Source: Citrobacter braakii
GTDB lineage: Bacteria; Pseudomonadota; Gammaproteobacteria; Enterobacterales; Enterobacteriaceae
Direction: 5' to 3'
NCBI RefSeq assembly: GCF_002075345.1
Contig: NZ_NAEW01000001.1
Coordinates: 773,850-837,849 of the forward strand
Length of the DNA stretch: 64,000 nt
Part shown: piece by piece, positions 27,584 through 35,794 of the stretch
How the letters are laid out: each line of letters opens with the position of its first letter
How positions within the stretch are numbered: position 1 is the first letter of the stretch
Notes under the pieces: generated by a model
What the model saw: only the letters and a program-made list of their open reading frames with translations
Database searches by the model: none
Told to the model about the DNA's origin: nothing
Program-made: the position numbers and the translations under genes

Positions 27584-28897
27584 TTATTGTGTGAATTGGT
27601 TTGCAGGTGTCGCGAGTCCCAGGCTTGCGCGCAGGGTCGTACCGGGATATTCATGGCGGAACAGGCCACGCGCCTGAAGCACGGGGACAACCTGTTCGAC
27701 AAAACGCGGGAAGGTATCTGGCGTTCCCCCCTGGATGATAAAACCGTCTGCGGCTTTTTCGTCGAACCACTGCTGAAGACCATCGGCAACCTGTTGTGGC
27801 GTACCGCTGAAACGTGGGCGTGGACTGGCCGCTTCCAGAGCAACCTGGCGTAGCGTTAAGCCACGCTCACGCGCGTTGCGTTTGATCTCATCAGTCGTAC
27901 TGCGAAAGCTGTTTTGTCCAAGGGAACCCAGATCCGGGAACGGTGCATCCAGTGGATATTGGGCGAAATCATGATGTTCAAAGTAGCGGCCCAGGTAGTT
28001 CAGCGCGTCGGTAATAGAGACCAGCGCAGCGGTAGTCTGATACTGCTGCTCAACATCCTCTGCGCTGTCGCCAACAATCACGCTGACGCCCTGGAATATA
28101 TGCAGTTGTTCGGGATGTCGCCCGGCGTAGGCCAACTGGCTTTTTACATCCTGATAGAACTCTTTGGCCTCCGCCAGCGACTCCTGATGGGTAAAAATAG
28201 CATCGGCATGCTGCGCCGCTAATTTCTTACCATCCTGTGAAGCGCCCGCCTGGAATATAATCGGACGGCCTTGTGGCGTGCGCCCAATATTTAACGGCCC
28301 TGCGACCTGAAAATAATCTCCATGATGGTTAAGCGTGTGCAGTTTTTGCGGATTAAAAAACTCTCCGCTTGCCTTATTACGGGTAAAAGCATCATCTTCC
28401 CAGGAATCCCACAGTCCTTTCACCACCTGTAAATATTCATCGGCGATACGATAACGCAGGGCATGTTCTGGATGCTGGGCACGGGAATAGTTCTTTGCCG
28501 AACCCTCCAGAGGTGATGTGACCACGTTCCATCCGGCTCGCCCCTGGCTGAGATGATCAAGGCTGGCGAACTGCCGTGCGGTAGTAAACGGCTCGCTGTA
28601 TGACGTGGATACCGTGCCAACCAATCCCAGATTTTGGGTAATGCTGGCCAAAGCAGATAATACCGTCAGCGGCTCAAAGCGATTTAAAAAGTGTGGAATT
28701 GATTTTTCATTAATATACAGACCATCGGCGACAAAAATAAAATCCAGCTTCCCTTTTTCCGCAATAAGCGCCGTCTCTTTGACAAAATCAAAATTAATAC
28801 TGGCATCGGCCTGCGCCGCCGGATGACGCCATGCGGACATATTTCCCGCTGCGCCATGCAGAATAGTGCCGAGCCGTAGTTGCCGATTTTCAGCCAT
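27584..28897 (-). CDS. FMN-dependent monooxygenase, NtaA/SnaA/DszA type (CmoJ-like)
   Basis: 437-residue bacterial-luciferase-superfamily monooxygenase of the NtaA/SnaA/DszA/SoxA branch, which uses FMNH2 from a separate reductase. Typical segments are [18 protein letters not shown] at the N-terminus, [24 protein letters not shown] and [15 protein letters not shown]. subtilis YtnJ (CmoJ), in an operon of the same gene types, oxidises N-acetyl-S-(2-succino)cysteine. The start at 28897 has GGGG 7 nt upstream. Confidence 0.87.
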   Translation of the reverse strand: MAENRQLRLGTILHGAAGNMSAWRHPAAQADASINFDFVKETALIAEKGKLDFIFVADGLYINEKSIPHFLNRFEPLTVLSALASITQNLGLVGTVSTSYSEPFTTARQFASLDHLSQGRAGWNVVTSPLEGSAKNYSRAQHPEHALRYRIADEYLQVVKGLWDSWEDDAFTRNKASGEFFNPQKLHTLNHHGDYFQVAGPLNIGRTPQGRPIIFQAGASQDGKKLAAQHADAIFTHQESLAEAKEFYQDVKSQLAYAGRHPEQLHIFQGVSVIVGDSAEDVEQQYQTTAALVSITDALNYLGRYFEHHDFAQYPLDAPFPDLGSLGQNSFRSTTDEIKRNARERGLTLRQVALEAASPRPRFSGTPQQVADGLQQWFDEKAADGFIIQGGTPDTFPRFVEQVVPVLQARGLFRHEYPGTTLRASLGLATPANQFTQ

Positions 28898-28922
28898 AAT
28901 AACCCCTACCCAACCGGTAAAC

Positions 28923-30044
28923 TTAAAGATGTGCGAATGCCGTTTTTGCTAACTGTGCAAAGTAATGCGCGGCAGGTTCAATTAAACGTTCGTCCGGATT
29001 GAAGCCCGGGTGATGTAATCCGTATTCACTGGCGCTGCCAATACTGACAAATGCCCCAGGCGTATTTTGCAGATAGACAGCAAAATCCTCGCCGCCCATA
29101 TGCAGGTCGGCATGGTGGGTGGTGTAGCCTGATTGTTTCGCCACGGCGGTGGCGATATCGGCCCAACGTGCATCGTTTACCAACGCGGTCGGCCCCGCAT
29201 GCCAGATAACGTCGATTTGTGCGCCAAAGGCGTGGGCAAAACCGGCGGCGATGTCATTAACCCGTGCTTTAACCTGCTGCTGCACCGAAGTCCGGTGCGT
29301 TCTGAGCGTCCCTTCCAGCTCAACGGATTCTGGCAACACATTCCATGTATTTCCTCCCTGAATACGGGTCACGCTAAGCACCACTGAATCCAGTGTGTTA
29401 ACGTCGCGACTGGCAACGCTTTGCAACACCGTGACCAGTTGGCTGGCGAGCAGGATGGCATCTCTGCCTTCATGCGGACGCGCCGCATGTGCGCCCTTGC
29501 CATTAATACGCAGCACGAAGCGATCGACGTTGGCATAGAACGCACCGCCGCGTGTGGCAAATTCCCCCACCGGTAAACCTGGCTCATTGTGCATGCCAAA
29601 AATAGCCGCAACGTTGTGCAGCGCACCGGCGCGGATCAGCGTTTTTGCGCCACCGAAACTCTCTTCAGCGGGCTGAAACAAAATACGTACGCGACCCGGT
29701 AAGTGTGTTTCCTGTTGTTTAAGCAGCAGCGCGGCGCCCAGCATGACGCTGGTGTGGACGTCATGCCCGCAGGCATGCATCACTCCCGGAGTGAGGGAGC
29801 GAAACGGCACATCGGCGCTTTCTTCTATCGGTAGCGCATCGATATCCGCTCGCAGCGCGATGACATCTTCTCCCTGCCCGATTTCCGCGACCAGACCGGT
29901 TTTCAGGTCGAACGGCAAAATCTCGACGTCCGCTGCGTGCAGCCAGGCGTGAATGCGCGCCGTCGTTGCCGCCTCTTGCAGGGAAAGTTCCGGGTGCTGG
30001 TGTAATTCACGACGCCAGTTGATAAGCGTTGAGGCCAGAGTCAT
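28923..30044 (-). CDS. M20-family amidohydrolase / N-deacylase (SndA/HipO-like)
   Basis: 373-residue metallopeptidase of the M20D group (hippurate hydrolase, N-acetylcysteine deacetylase). Metal ligands are in HACGHDVHT (Cys92, His94), the catalytic acid pair in QPAEES (Glu127-Glu128), and downstream ligands in FGMHNEPG and MGGEDFA. In the proposed pathway it would remove the acetyl group added by the GNAT enzyme. Its ATG overlaps the preceding stop codon (ATGA), so the two are translationally coupled. Confidence 0.87.
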   Translation of the reverse strand: MTLASTLINWRRELHQHPELSLQEAATTARIHAWLHAADVEILPFDLKTGLVAEIGQGEDVIALRADIDALPIEESADVPFRSLTPGVMHACGHDVHTSVMLGAALLLKQQETHLPGRVRILFQPAEESFGGAKTLIRAGALHNVAAIFGMHNEPGLPVGEFATRGGAFYANVDRFVLRINGKGAHAARPHEGRDAILLASQLVTVLQSVASRDVNTLDSVVLSVTRIQGGNTWNVLPESVELEGTLRTHRTSVQQQVKARVNDIAAGFAHAFGAQIDVIWHAGPTALVNDARWADIATAVAKQSGYTTHHADLHMGGEDFAVYLQNTPGAFVSIGSASEYGLHHPGFNPDERLIEPAAHYFAQLAKTAFAHL

Positions 30045-31042
30045 CAGAGCACCTCCACGGCGTTATGGGCTTGCGCCAACAACCGCAGCGATGTCAGACG
30101 CGCGTGACCTTCCGCCACTGGCGTGTCGATAATGAACTCATCAATGCCAAATTGCGTATGCAGGGCATTCAGCTTCGCCATCACCTCCTGAGCCGTGCCG
30201 TGTAACAACGCCTGCTCACGACGCGCGATTTTGCGTGGCGGACTGCCGGCCTGCGCGGCGAATGCCAGCGCCTGCTCTTCGCTGGCTACCGTGACACGTT
30301 GACCATTCCCCAGCTCCACGCCCCAGATTTGCACGTTTTCCGCAAGCTGCGCGGCGGTATCGTTACTGTCAGCCACAATCACCTGGACGGCAACTATCGT
30401 CGGACGTGCGCTGTGGGTCTGCCAGAAGGACAAAACGTCACGCAATAACGCGCGGTCACCGTTGAGGTGTGCGGCAAAGATAAAATGCCAATTAAATTGC
30501 GCTGCTAACTGTGCGCTTTGCACACTGGCTCCCAGGACAAATCCTTGCGGCGGTAACGGTGGAATTGGCGTCGGAAATACCGTTTCCCCGCTTTCCGTGC
30601 CGCTCAGCGTCAGCCAGTCGTTAAGCTGGGAAAGTTGGTCGGCAAAACTGCCTTTTTCATCCTGATGCACTCCTTGCTGTAGTGCCTGAGTCGACAGTGG
30701 TAAGCCGCCAGGGGCTTTCCCTACGCCGAGATCGACACGCCCGGGTGCCAGCGAGGCCAGAAGATTGAAGTTTTCCGCCACTTTGTACGGGCTGTAATGT
30801 TGCAGCATCACGCCACCGGAGCCAACGCGAATACGCTGGGTTTGCCCGAGGATCCAGGCAATCACCAGCTCCGGTGATGGGCTGGCCAGCTGTGGCGTAT
30901 TATGGTGTTCCGCGATCCAGAAACGATGGTATCCCCACTCTTCTGCCTGCTGCGCCAGACGCAACGTCCGGGCAAGCGCCATCGCGGCGGTTTCACCTTC
31001 CCCGAGGGGGCTTTTATCCAGAATACTCAGGCGATATGACAT
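30044..31042 (-). CDS. Luciferase-like monooxygenase, MsnO8/YhbW group (CmoO-like)
   Basis: 332-residue flavin monooxygenase of the LLM group 1 type, first gene of the operon. Segments SILDKSPLGEGETAAMALART, HRFWIAEHHNTPQLASPSPE and SLAPGRVDLGVGKAPGG are characteristic. It resembles E. coli YhbW and B. subtilis YtmO (CmoO). With the NtaA-type enzyme it makes two flavin monooxygenases in one operon but no dedicated flavin reductase. Substrate unknown; S-alkylcysteine oxidation is an inference. Confidence 0.85.
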   Translation of the reverse strand: MSYRLSILDKSPLGEGETAAMALARTLRLAQQAEEWGYHRFWIAEHHNTPQLASPSPELVIAWILGQTQRIRVGSGGVMLQHYSPYKVAENFNLLASLAPGRVDLGVGKAPGGLPLSTQALQQGVHQDEKGSFADQLSQLNDWLTLSGTESGETVFPTPIPPLPPQGFVLGASVQSAQLAAQFNWHFIFAAHLNGDRALLRDVLSFWQTHSARPTIVAVQVIVADSNDTAAQLAENVQIWGVELGNGQRVTVASEEQALAFAAQAGSPPRKIARREQALLHGTAQEVMAKLNALHTQFGIDEFIIDTPVAEGHARLTSLRLLAQAHNAVEVL

Positions 31043-31558
31043 GTTACGGGCCTATGCTTGTTAACATGTCATTATTATTAAATTATCAGATAACCATGCA
31101 GAAACATTTAATTCACATTTACTCAGCTAAAAAGTAGATAACCAGCCCTGACGCTGTCAGGGTTAAAATTCGGATCGCCTTGTACTGGTCGGAACACGAA
31201 ACTGAAAACACGCGGAATGTATGGCCTACAAAATATAATAGGGTCGTTGGTCTCACGGGAATAACATCCAAATCATTTCATGCCAGTTTTCTTTTTGCGA
31301 AAACGTTTTTTAACGCGATTTACGTTAAGTCAGGTTAAATGACTTAAAACGTTATGCGGTTGTATAAAATGTTTCAGTTTTATGACCCTGAATGAATATT
31401 CCACAGAGATTTTTTAATTTAAATACTTCCACAGAAATGATGATTAGTAGAGAATGCAGCGTTTCTTATTAAAACGGTTTAAAACGGCTTTTTAATATTC
31501 CTCCCGATTTTATTGCGGGGATTTTTGTATGGATTATACATATCATTATGGGGCCTCT
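31043..31558. other. 516-bp intergenic region, divergent operon / chemoreceptor
   Basis: AT-rich, no credible ORF. It should contain the promoter of the minus-strand seven-gene operon within its first 100 bp. It carries a CCCTGAC/GTCAGGG hairpin (31146-31162) and an 8-bp-arm inverted repeat TTAAGTCA/TGACTTAA (31325-31332, 31340-31347). The latter could be an operator. I did not find a convincing sigma-28 promoter for the chemoreceptor. Confidence 0.5.
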
Positions 31559-33100
31559 ATGAAAAGTAACATGCCCGTTACACAAATTGAGCACGCACTT
31601 AACGACAAAGCGACGCTGCTTTCAACGACGGATAAAGAAAGTCATATTACCTACGCTAACTCTGCTTTTATCGATGCCAGCGGATTTAACGAAGATCAAT
31701 TAATGGGCGAAGCGCATAATATTATTCGCCATCCTGACATGCCTCCCGCTGCATTCGCTGATATGTGGTACACGCTACAGCAGGGAGACAGCTGGACGGG
31801 TATGGTGAAAAACCGTCGCCAAAATGGTGACCATTACTGGGTTCGCGCCAACGTTACGCCGGTCTGGCACAATGAAAAACTCACCGGTTACATCTCCGTG
31901 CGTACCGTTCCTTCGCGTGATGAAATAACTCACAGCGAAAGTTTATACCAAAAAATGAATAGTCAGCAGTTTAAAGGCTTTCGACTTTTTAAAGGGATTA
32001 TCATTCGTCGCGGCTTATTGGCATGGACCTCCATGTTTAAATGGCTGAATATCAGCCAGCGCGTCAATTATTCTTTAGGGGTGACGGCCCTGCTCGCCTT
32101 GCTATTTATCTTCGCCCCGTTTAATCCATTTATTCAGTCGGGTGGCTTGCTGGTGTTATTTATGGCGCTGGCTATTTACCTTAAGTATCAAATTTGTCAG
32201 CCAGTTAATACGCTCCTGACGCAAATGAAGAAAGTGGTGTCCGGACGTAAACCTGATAACTGTCATTTAAATCGGGTGGATGAGATCGGAATGCTAATGC
32301 GACTGGTTAATCAGTCCGGGCTTAATCTGAATTCTCTGGTCGATGACGTCAGTACGCAAATTTCCGGTATTCGCGCTATCAGTCAGCGGGTGTCAAAAGA
32401 AGGTACGGCGCTGCATCAGCGTTCAGAAGAAACCTCTGCCGACCTGCAACAAACCGCTGCGGCCATTGAAGAAATTGGTAGCGCGGTACAACAAACCGCT
32501 GAGACGGCGGCACATACCATGACCATGGCCGATAAAACCAGCGCCAACGCTGCAGAAGGCGGCGATATCATGAAACAAACTATCGCCATGATGCAGGCGA
32601 TATCGCGTGACAACGGGCAGATCGTTGACATCATTGGCGTGATCGACAGCATCGCCTTTCAGACCAATATTCTGGCGCTTAATGCCGCGGTTGAGGCCGC
32701 GCGAGCCGGGGAATCCGGGCGTGGCTTCGCCGTTGTCGCGGCAGAAGTCCGCAATCTGGCCCAACACTCGGCGTCTGCGGCAAAAGAGATCAAACAGCTT
32801 ATTGAGAAGAACGTCGCCAATGTTAATAGCGGCGTCAAAATGGTGGAGCAAACGGAAACGCATCTCACCGGGATGATTGGGGATGTACTGCAGATGTCGA
32901 TGATGATCAAAGACATTAGTCTGGCCACGCGTGAGCAAACCCAGGCTTTGGATCTGATTAACGATTCAATTTCACGCGTTGGCACCATGACACACAATAA
33001 TGCCGAGATGGTGGAGCGCGTCACCGACGCCACCGCCGATCTGACCCAGCGTTCATCACGCTTACAGCAGGCCGTTCAGGTCTTTGGCGTATCGGCATAA
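31559..33100 (+). CDS. Aer-like PAS-domain methyl-accepting chemotaxis protein
   Basis: 513-residue energy/redox-taxis receptor. The N-terminal PAS domain (about residues 8-120) contains the Aer-type segments [19 protein letters not shown] and [15 protein letters not shown], which bind FAD in Aer. Two or three hydrophobic stretches near 180-220 ([26 protein letters not shown]) anchor it. The signalling tip [20 protein letters not shown] is intact. No C-terminal CheR/CheB pentapeptide is seen, as in Aer. I use ATG 31559 by alignment with Aer; the frame starts earlier at 31529. It is probably a paralogue of chromosomal aer. A GCGCTTAT/ATAAGCGC hairpin (33108-33138) follows. Confidence 0.83.
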   Translation: MKSNMPVTQIEHALNDKATLLSTTDKESHITYANSAFIDASGFNEDQLMGEAHNIIRHPDMPPAAFADMWYTLQQGDSWTGMVKNRRQNGDHYWVRANVTPVWHNEKLTGYISVRTVPSRDEITHSESLYQKMNSQQFKGFRLFKGIIIRRGLLAWTSMFKWLNISQRVNYSLGVTALLALLFIFAPFNPFIQSGGLLVLFMALAIYLKYQICQPVNTLLTQMKKVVSGRKPDNCHLNRVDEIGMLMRLVNQSGLNLNSLVDDVSTQISGIRAISQRVSKEGTALHQRSEETSADLQQTAAAIEEIGSAVQQTAETAAHTMTMADKTSANAAEGGDIMKQTIAMMQAISRDNGQIVDIIGVIDSIAFQTNILALNAAVEAARAGESGRGFAVVAAEVRNLAQHSASAAKEIKQLIEKNVANVNSGVKMVEQTETHLTGMIGDVLQMSMMIKDISLATREQTQALDLINDSISRVGTMTHNNAEMVERVTDATADLTQRSSRLQQAVQVFGVSA

Positions 33101-33156
33101 CGTTACGGCGCTTATTGGGTGAATGTCTCGATAAGCGCACTCCTCTACATGGGGCT

Positions 33157-33426
33157 CTACGCCGGAACCGCCGAAATTTCCGGTCCGTTGCTTTTAGTGA
33201 TCTTTCGGTACCTCAATGACTCCATCAGCAATGCCCTGAGCCAGCCTTTCCATCCATTTTGCAAAGCGAAATATCCAGGGTATTGCAGGCATCTGGACTT
33301 TTGAAGCGCTGTCCATCCCCCGTTTAAAGGCATCCATATAGTCATAACAGCCCGCAATAATTGAGCATCATCATTATCATGAACTATCTTCGCCAACTGC
33401 CGTTGTTCAGAAGTTAAGTCGACCAT
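33157..33426 (-). CDS. Hypothetical 89-aa protein downstream of hcp
   Basis: Unrecognised small protein, the last gene of an AT-rich four-gene minus-strand cluster headed towards the chemoreceptor. I start at 33426 because AGGAGG lies 7 nt upstream, one of the strongest ribosome sites in the window. It has a charged N-terminus (MVDLTSEQRQLAKIVHDNDD) and a Trp-rich middle (GYFALQNGWKGWLRALLMES), with no signal peptide or clear transmembrane helix. It begins 29 bp after the hcp stop. A cognate immunity or accessory role is possible but unproven. Confidence 0.6.
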   Translation of the reverse strand: MVDLTSEQRQLAKIVHDNDDAQLLRAVMTIWMPLNGGWTALQKSRCLQYPGYFALQNGWKGWLRALLMESLRYRKITKSNGPEISAVPA

Positions 33427-33455
33427 TTTCTTTCCTCCTTTGGTGCCCCTCGTCA

Positions 33456-33935
33456 TCAGGCACAACAACGATCGTTCCATGAGTCTCGATAGATAATATT
33501 ACCCTCCGTATACTTCCAGGTAATCGCCTCATAACGCAACTCGAGCGTTTCAAGGTGAGTACTACTCATACCGTTAGGTGACAGGTATGGCGCAACCGTT
33601 GTGAACTTGACGTTTTCCAGAATGATATTGAAATACTCCGCCTCGATGCCCGATTCCAGGATACGGTACATCTTGATTGTCGCCTTCTTCATGGTTCGGC
33701 CTTCACAGACAGCGCGGTACAGGAGCGGTGTTGTCTGATCAAATTCCTTCACTATCGTGATCGGGCTATGAACGCGCGTCCCTGTAAGTTTGCCCCAATT
33801 GGGGTCTACTGGAATGGTTACGCCGTGCGAAAATGATTTTAATTCGATGGAACCCAAACGCAGGGGCATTAAACAACTGCCAACAATCGGCGCTCCATTT
33901 TCATCTTCAAGCCATAAATGAGCGGGAGTAGACAT
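33456..33935 (-). CDS. hcp: Orphan Hcp (type VI secretion tube protein / Hcp-type effector carrier)
   Basis: 159-residue Hcp1-family protein of the EvpC/Hcp2 branch. Diagnostic segments are STPAHLWLEDENGAPIVGS, IELKSFSHGVTIPVD, LTGTRVHSPITIVKEFD, TTPLLYRAV and LELRYEAITWKYTEGN. It ends shortly after RDSWNDR, so it is a bare tube domain; many relatives of this branch carry a C-terminal toxin extension that is absent here. No tss core genes are in the window, so it would rely on a T6SS encoded elsewhere. Ribosome site AAGGAA. Confidence 0.85.
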   Translation of the reverse strand: MSTPAHLWLEDENGAPIVGSCLMPLRLGSIELKSFSHGVTIPVDPNWGKLTGTRVHSPITIVKEFDQTTPLLYRAVCEGRTMKKATIKMYRILESGIEAEYFNIILENVKFTTVAPYLSPNGMSSTHLETLELRYEAITWKYTEGNIIYRDSWNDRCCA

Positions 33936-33983
33936 ATAATTTCCTTATCAGTGATGATTTAAGTAACTGTGATATTAACGCTG

Positions 33984-34172
33984 TCACCATTTACAGTAAC
34001 GCGTGAAAATAACAATCATAACTATGGCGAATACGCCTGTAGGCCAGACAGGGCTGTCAGGGAAAAAATATCCCTGGAGCAATGCGAAAATAATCGTAAA
34101 AATTACAGGTCCGTACAGCGATGATAAAAACCTGAGCTGCCACAGTAGAAATTTCTTTAGTGATCGAATCAT
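33984..34172 (-). CDS. Small two-helix membrane protein (possible immunity)
   Basis: 62 residues with a basic N-terminus (MIRSLKKFLLWQLRFLSS) and two hydrophobic spans (about 18-35 and 42-57). The start codon lies 2 bp after the stop of the 230-residue gene, so it is probably translated by coupling. A small membrane protein directly following a putative membrane-active protein in an Hcp cluster is the usual position of an immunity gene. Inference from position only. Confidence 0.6.
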   Translation of the reverse strand: MIRSLKKFLLWQLRFLSSLYGPVIFTIIFALLQGYFFPDSPVWPTGVFAIVMIVIFTRYCKW

Positions 34173-34174
34173 GG

Positions 34175-34867
34175 TTATCTGATCATCCGGGTGATGATAT
34201 TTGCTATACCGGAATCAGATGACCATTGCGCTTCAAGTGCGCCCGCGCGCTCAAATACCGGTTCAATCAGGAAATACATCATATCCAGTTGTTGCATGTA
34301 AAGTGCAGAGTAATAAGCTGGATACTGGACGTGTAGACGACGAGCACTATCCGCCGCTTTCTGAACCAAGCCGTACGTGGCCACAACCCCCGCAGTCGTA
34401 CCCGCTGCACGTCCCGTAAGAGCACTGAGTTGCATACTTAGATGCAATCCGATACGGACGCTGGTAGCGACCGCTAAAGCGTACCCCGCACCGGTAAGGG
34501 TGCTGGACGCGATATGAACATTTACAGCCATAAGTGCTTTTTTAATATGCTCTAATTGGGCATTAGTTTTGTATTTGAATACTTCTTCAAAGTAGACACG
34601 AAGCATTTCATAGACAACGTCACCATGCTGGATAATGCGAATAACAGCATTCCTGAAGCGCAGATCCTCCGTTTTTTGCTGCTGGCAAATATCATTATAT
34701 TCATCGGTAAAGCAGGACGTGTAATACAGCAGACGGGTAGCGCCCTTTCCCAAGGTTTCAACTTGATTTGTAACCTGCTGACCGACGGCAGAAACTGCAT
34801 GATCGAGCTTTAATGCAAGGATCCTGTTAGCCTGTAGATAACTGATGACTTCATTGTTGTTGTACAT
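34175..34867 (-). CDS. Unrecognised 230-aa protein of the Hcp cluster (candidate effector)
   Basis: No family recognised. Residues 1-110 are helical and charged. Residues 118-167 form a Gly/Ala-rich hydrophobic stretch (with GAGYALAVATSVRIG and AAGTTAGVVATYGLV) that could make a membrane hairpin; the C-terminal 60 residues are amphipathic (QYPAYYSALYMQQLDMMYFL). No signal peptide. GGAG lies 5 nt before the ATG. Together with the coupled 62-aa membrane protein and hcp this looks like a pore-forming or membrane-disrupting T6SS cargo with immunity. The low GC content suggests acquisition. Function is a hypothesis. Confidence 0.6.
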   Translation of the reverse strand: MYNNNEVISYLQANRILALKLDHAVSAVGQQVTNQVETLGKGATRLLYYTSCFTDEYNDICQQQKTEDLRFRNAVIRIIQHGDVVYEMLRVYFEEVFKYKTNAQLEHIKKALMAVNVHIASSTLTGAGYALAVATSVRIGLHLSMQLSALTGRAAGTTAGVVATYGLVQKAADSARRLHVQYPAYYSALYMQQLDMMYFLIEPVFERAGALEAQWSSDSGIANIITRMIR

Positions 34868-34990
34868 AACCGCTCCATGCTAATTTCATTACATCCAGTT
34901 TTTCATTACTTTTCTCGGGAAAGCGTCCGATAAAAGGATTCGTCAGCACATAAAAAATGCCTGATCCAGCCTGCGGGCACATTGTTCTGG
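34851..34990 (-). pseudogene. Possible 3' remnant of a gene preceding the Hcp cluster
   Basis: Reading in towards 34851, the minus strand encodes about 42 plausible residues (AGSGIFYVLTNPFIGRFPEK, then a lysine-rich tail ending SGYVQQQ) and stops 17 nt inside the start of the 230-aa gene. That overlap is typical of a co-translated upstream gene. Upstream of about 35,010 the sequence becomes the Tn3-type transposase relic read on the other strand. The gene therefore seems to have lost its 5' part at that junction. Short, so uncertain. Confidence 0.35.
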
Positions 34991-35019
34991 ACCTTATCAC
35001 ACGCGAAAAAAGCACTCTT

Positions 35020-35570
35020 GATCGCATCGTCGCCACGCCTGGGCTGAAGGAAATGACGTAGGGAACGCTGATCCGCAAGTTATGTACATATACAACGGCC
35101 AACCCGACAAGACAGGCGATATTTGAATACGATCGGCTGGTTCGCAGTATTTACACGCTGAAGTATCTGCGTGACCCGCAGTTGGAACGCAATATCCGTC
35201 GCTCCCAGAATCGCGTTTAATCTTATCACCAGTTACGTGCATCAGTCGCCAAAGTCGGCGGTAAGAAAGAGTTAACAGGGAAAAATGATACTGAAACGGA
35301 CATCAGTACCCAGTGTGGGCGCTTGATCTCCAATGCGATCATTTATTACAACTCCGTGTTCCTGTCACGTTTGCTGGAGAGACTGGAAGCCGAAGATAAT
35401 ACCAAAGGCGTCGAGGCGCTGACCCGGATATCACAGATGGCCTGCAGCACATTTTACTGAACGGGCATTACACCCTCCAGAGCAGCAATGAACTTATCGA
35501 TCTGGATACTCTTGTTGCCGGACTTAAACTGGGTTTCGGCGGTTCCGGCGTAGAACCTCTACAGGTATAA
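35020..35570 (+). pseudogene. Decayed 3' end of a Tn3-family transposase (tnpA)
   Basis: Conceptual translation gives Tn3-type TnpA C-terminal segments in order: RIVATPGLKEMT, TLIRKLCTYTTANPTRQAIF, EYDRLVRSIYTLKYLRDPQL, SYHQLRASVAKVGGKKELTG, CGRLISNAIIYYNSVFLSRL, and after a frameshift near 35,430 GLQHILLNGHYTLQSSNELI. There are in-frame stops at about 35,058 and 35,217 (a GAA-like codon changed to TAA). The reading frame ends at 35,570. The N-terminal two thirds, resolvase and inverted repeats are missing. It is a fossil of the event that probably brought in or truncated the Hcp cluster. Confidence 0.75.
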
Positions 35571-35794
35571 ACGCCCTTCTCCTTTATTGGCTGAATCGAG
35601 GCCACACCGCGCCAGTACCGGCTGCATAAAAATGCTGAATTCTTGTTACCGGGGCTTTGCGGAACCAATCAATTGAATGTAGGATGCTCGGCCGGCAGTT
35701 TTCCCCCGTAACACAATGAAGGGTAAGGCTGTTTTCGCCGCAGCAGGTGCGGCAATAAGGATGTTGTATTTTTGTCAGGTCAACAGGAATCGTA
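35571..35794. other. Junction and ansP upstream region
   Basis: 224 bp between the transposase relic and ansP with no ORF. GGGGCTTTG (35651-35659) followed by CAATCAATTG resembles the ends of IS903/IS5-type elements but has no partner. The ansP promoter should lie in the last 100 bp; I cannot assign it with confidence. Confidence 0.35.

Noticed and set aside
31477..31530. Sigma-28-like promoter before the chemoreceptor (TAAA ... CCCGATTT)
   Set aside because: The spacing is 19 nt instead of 15 and the -10 has three mismatches.
34997..35242. Minus-strand frame of 81 codons over the transposase relic
   Set aside because: The plus strand encodes ordered Tn3 transposase segments; the reverse frame is a shadow.
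35651..35670. GGGGCTTTG near ansP and at 55674 as the two ends of an IS or composite transposon
   Set aside because: The matches are short, in the same orientation and 20 kb apart with core genes between; at most unrelated IS-end scars.
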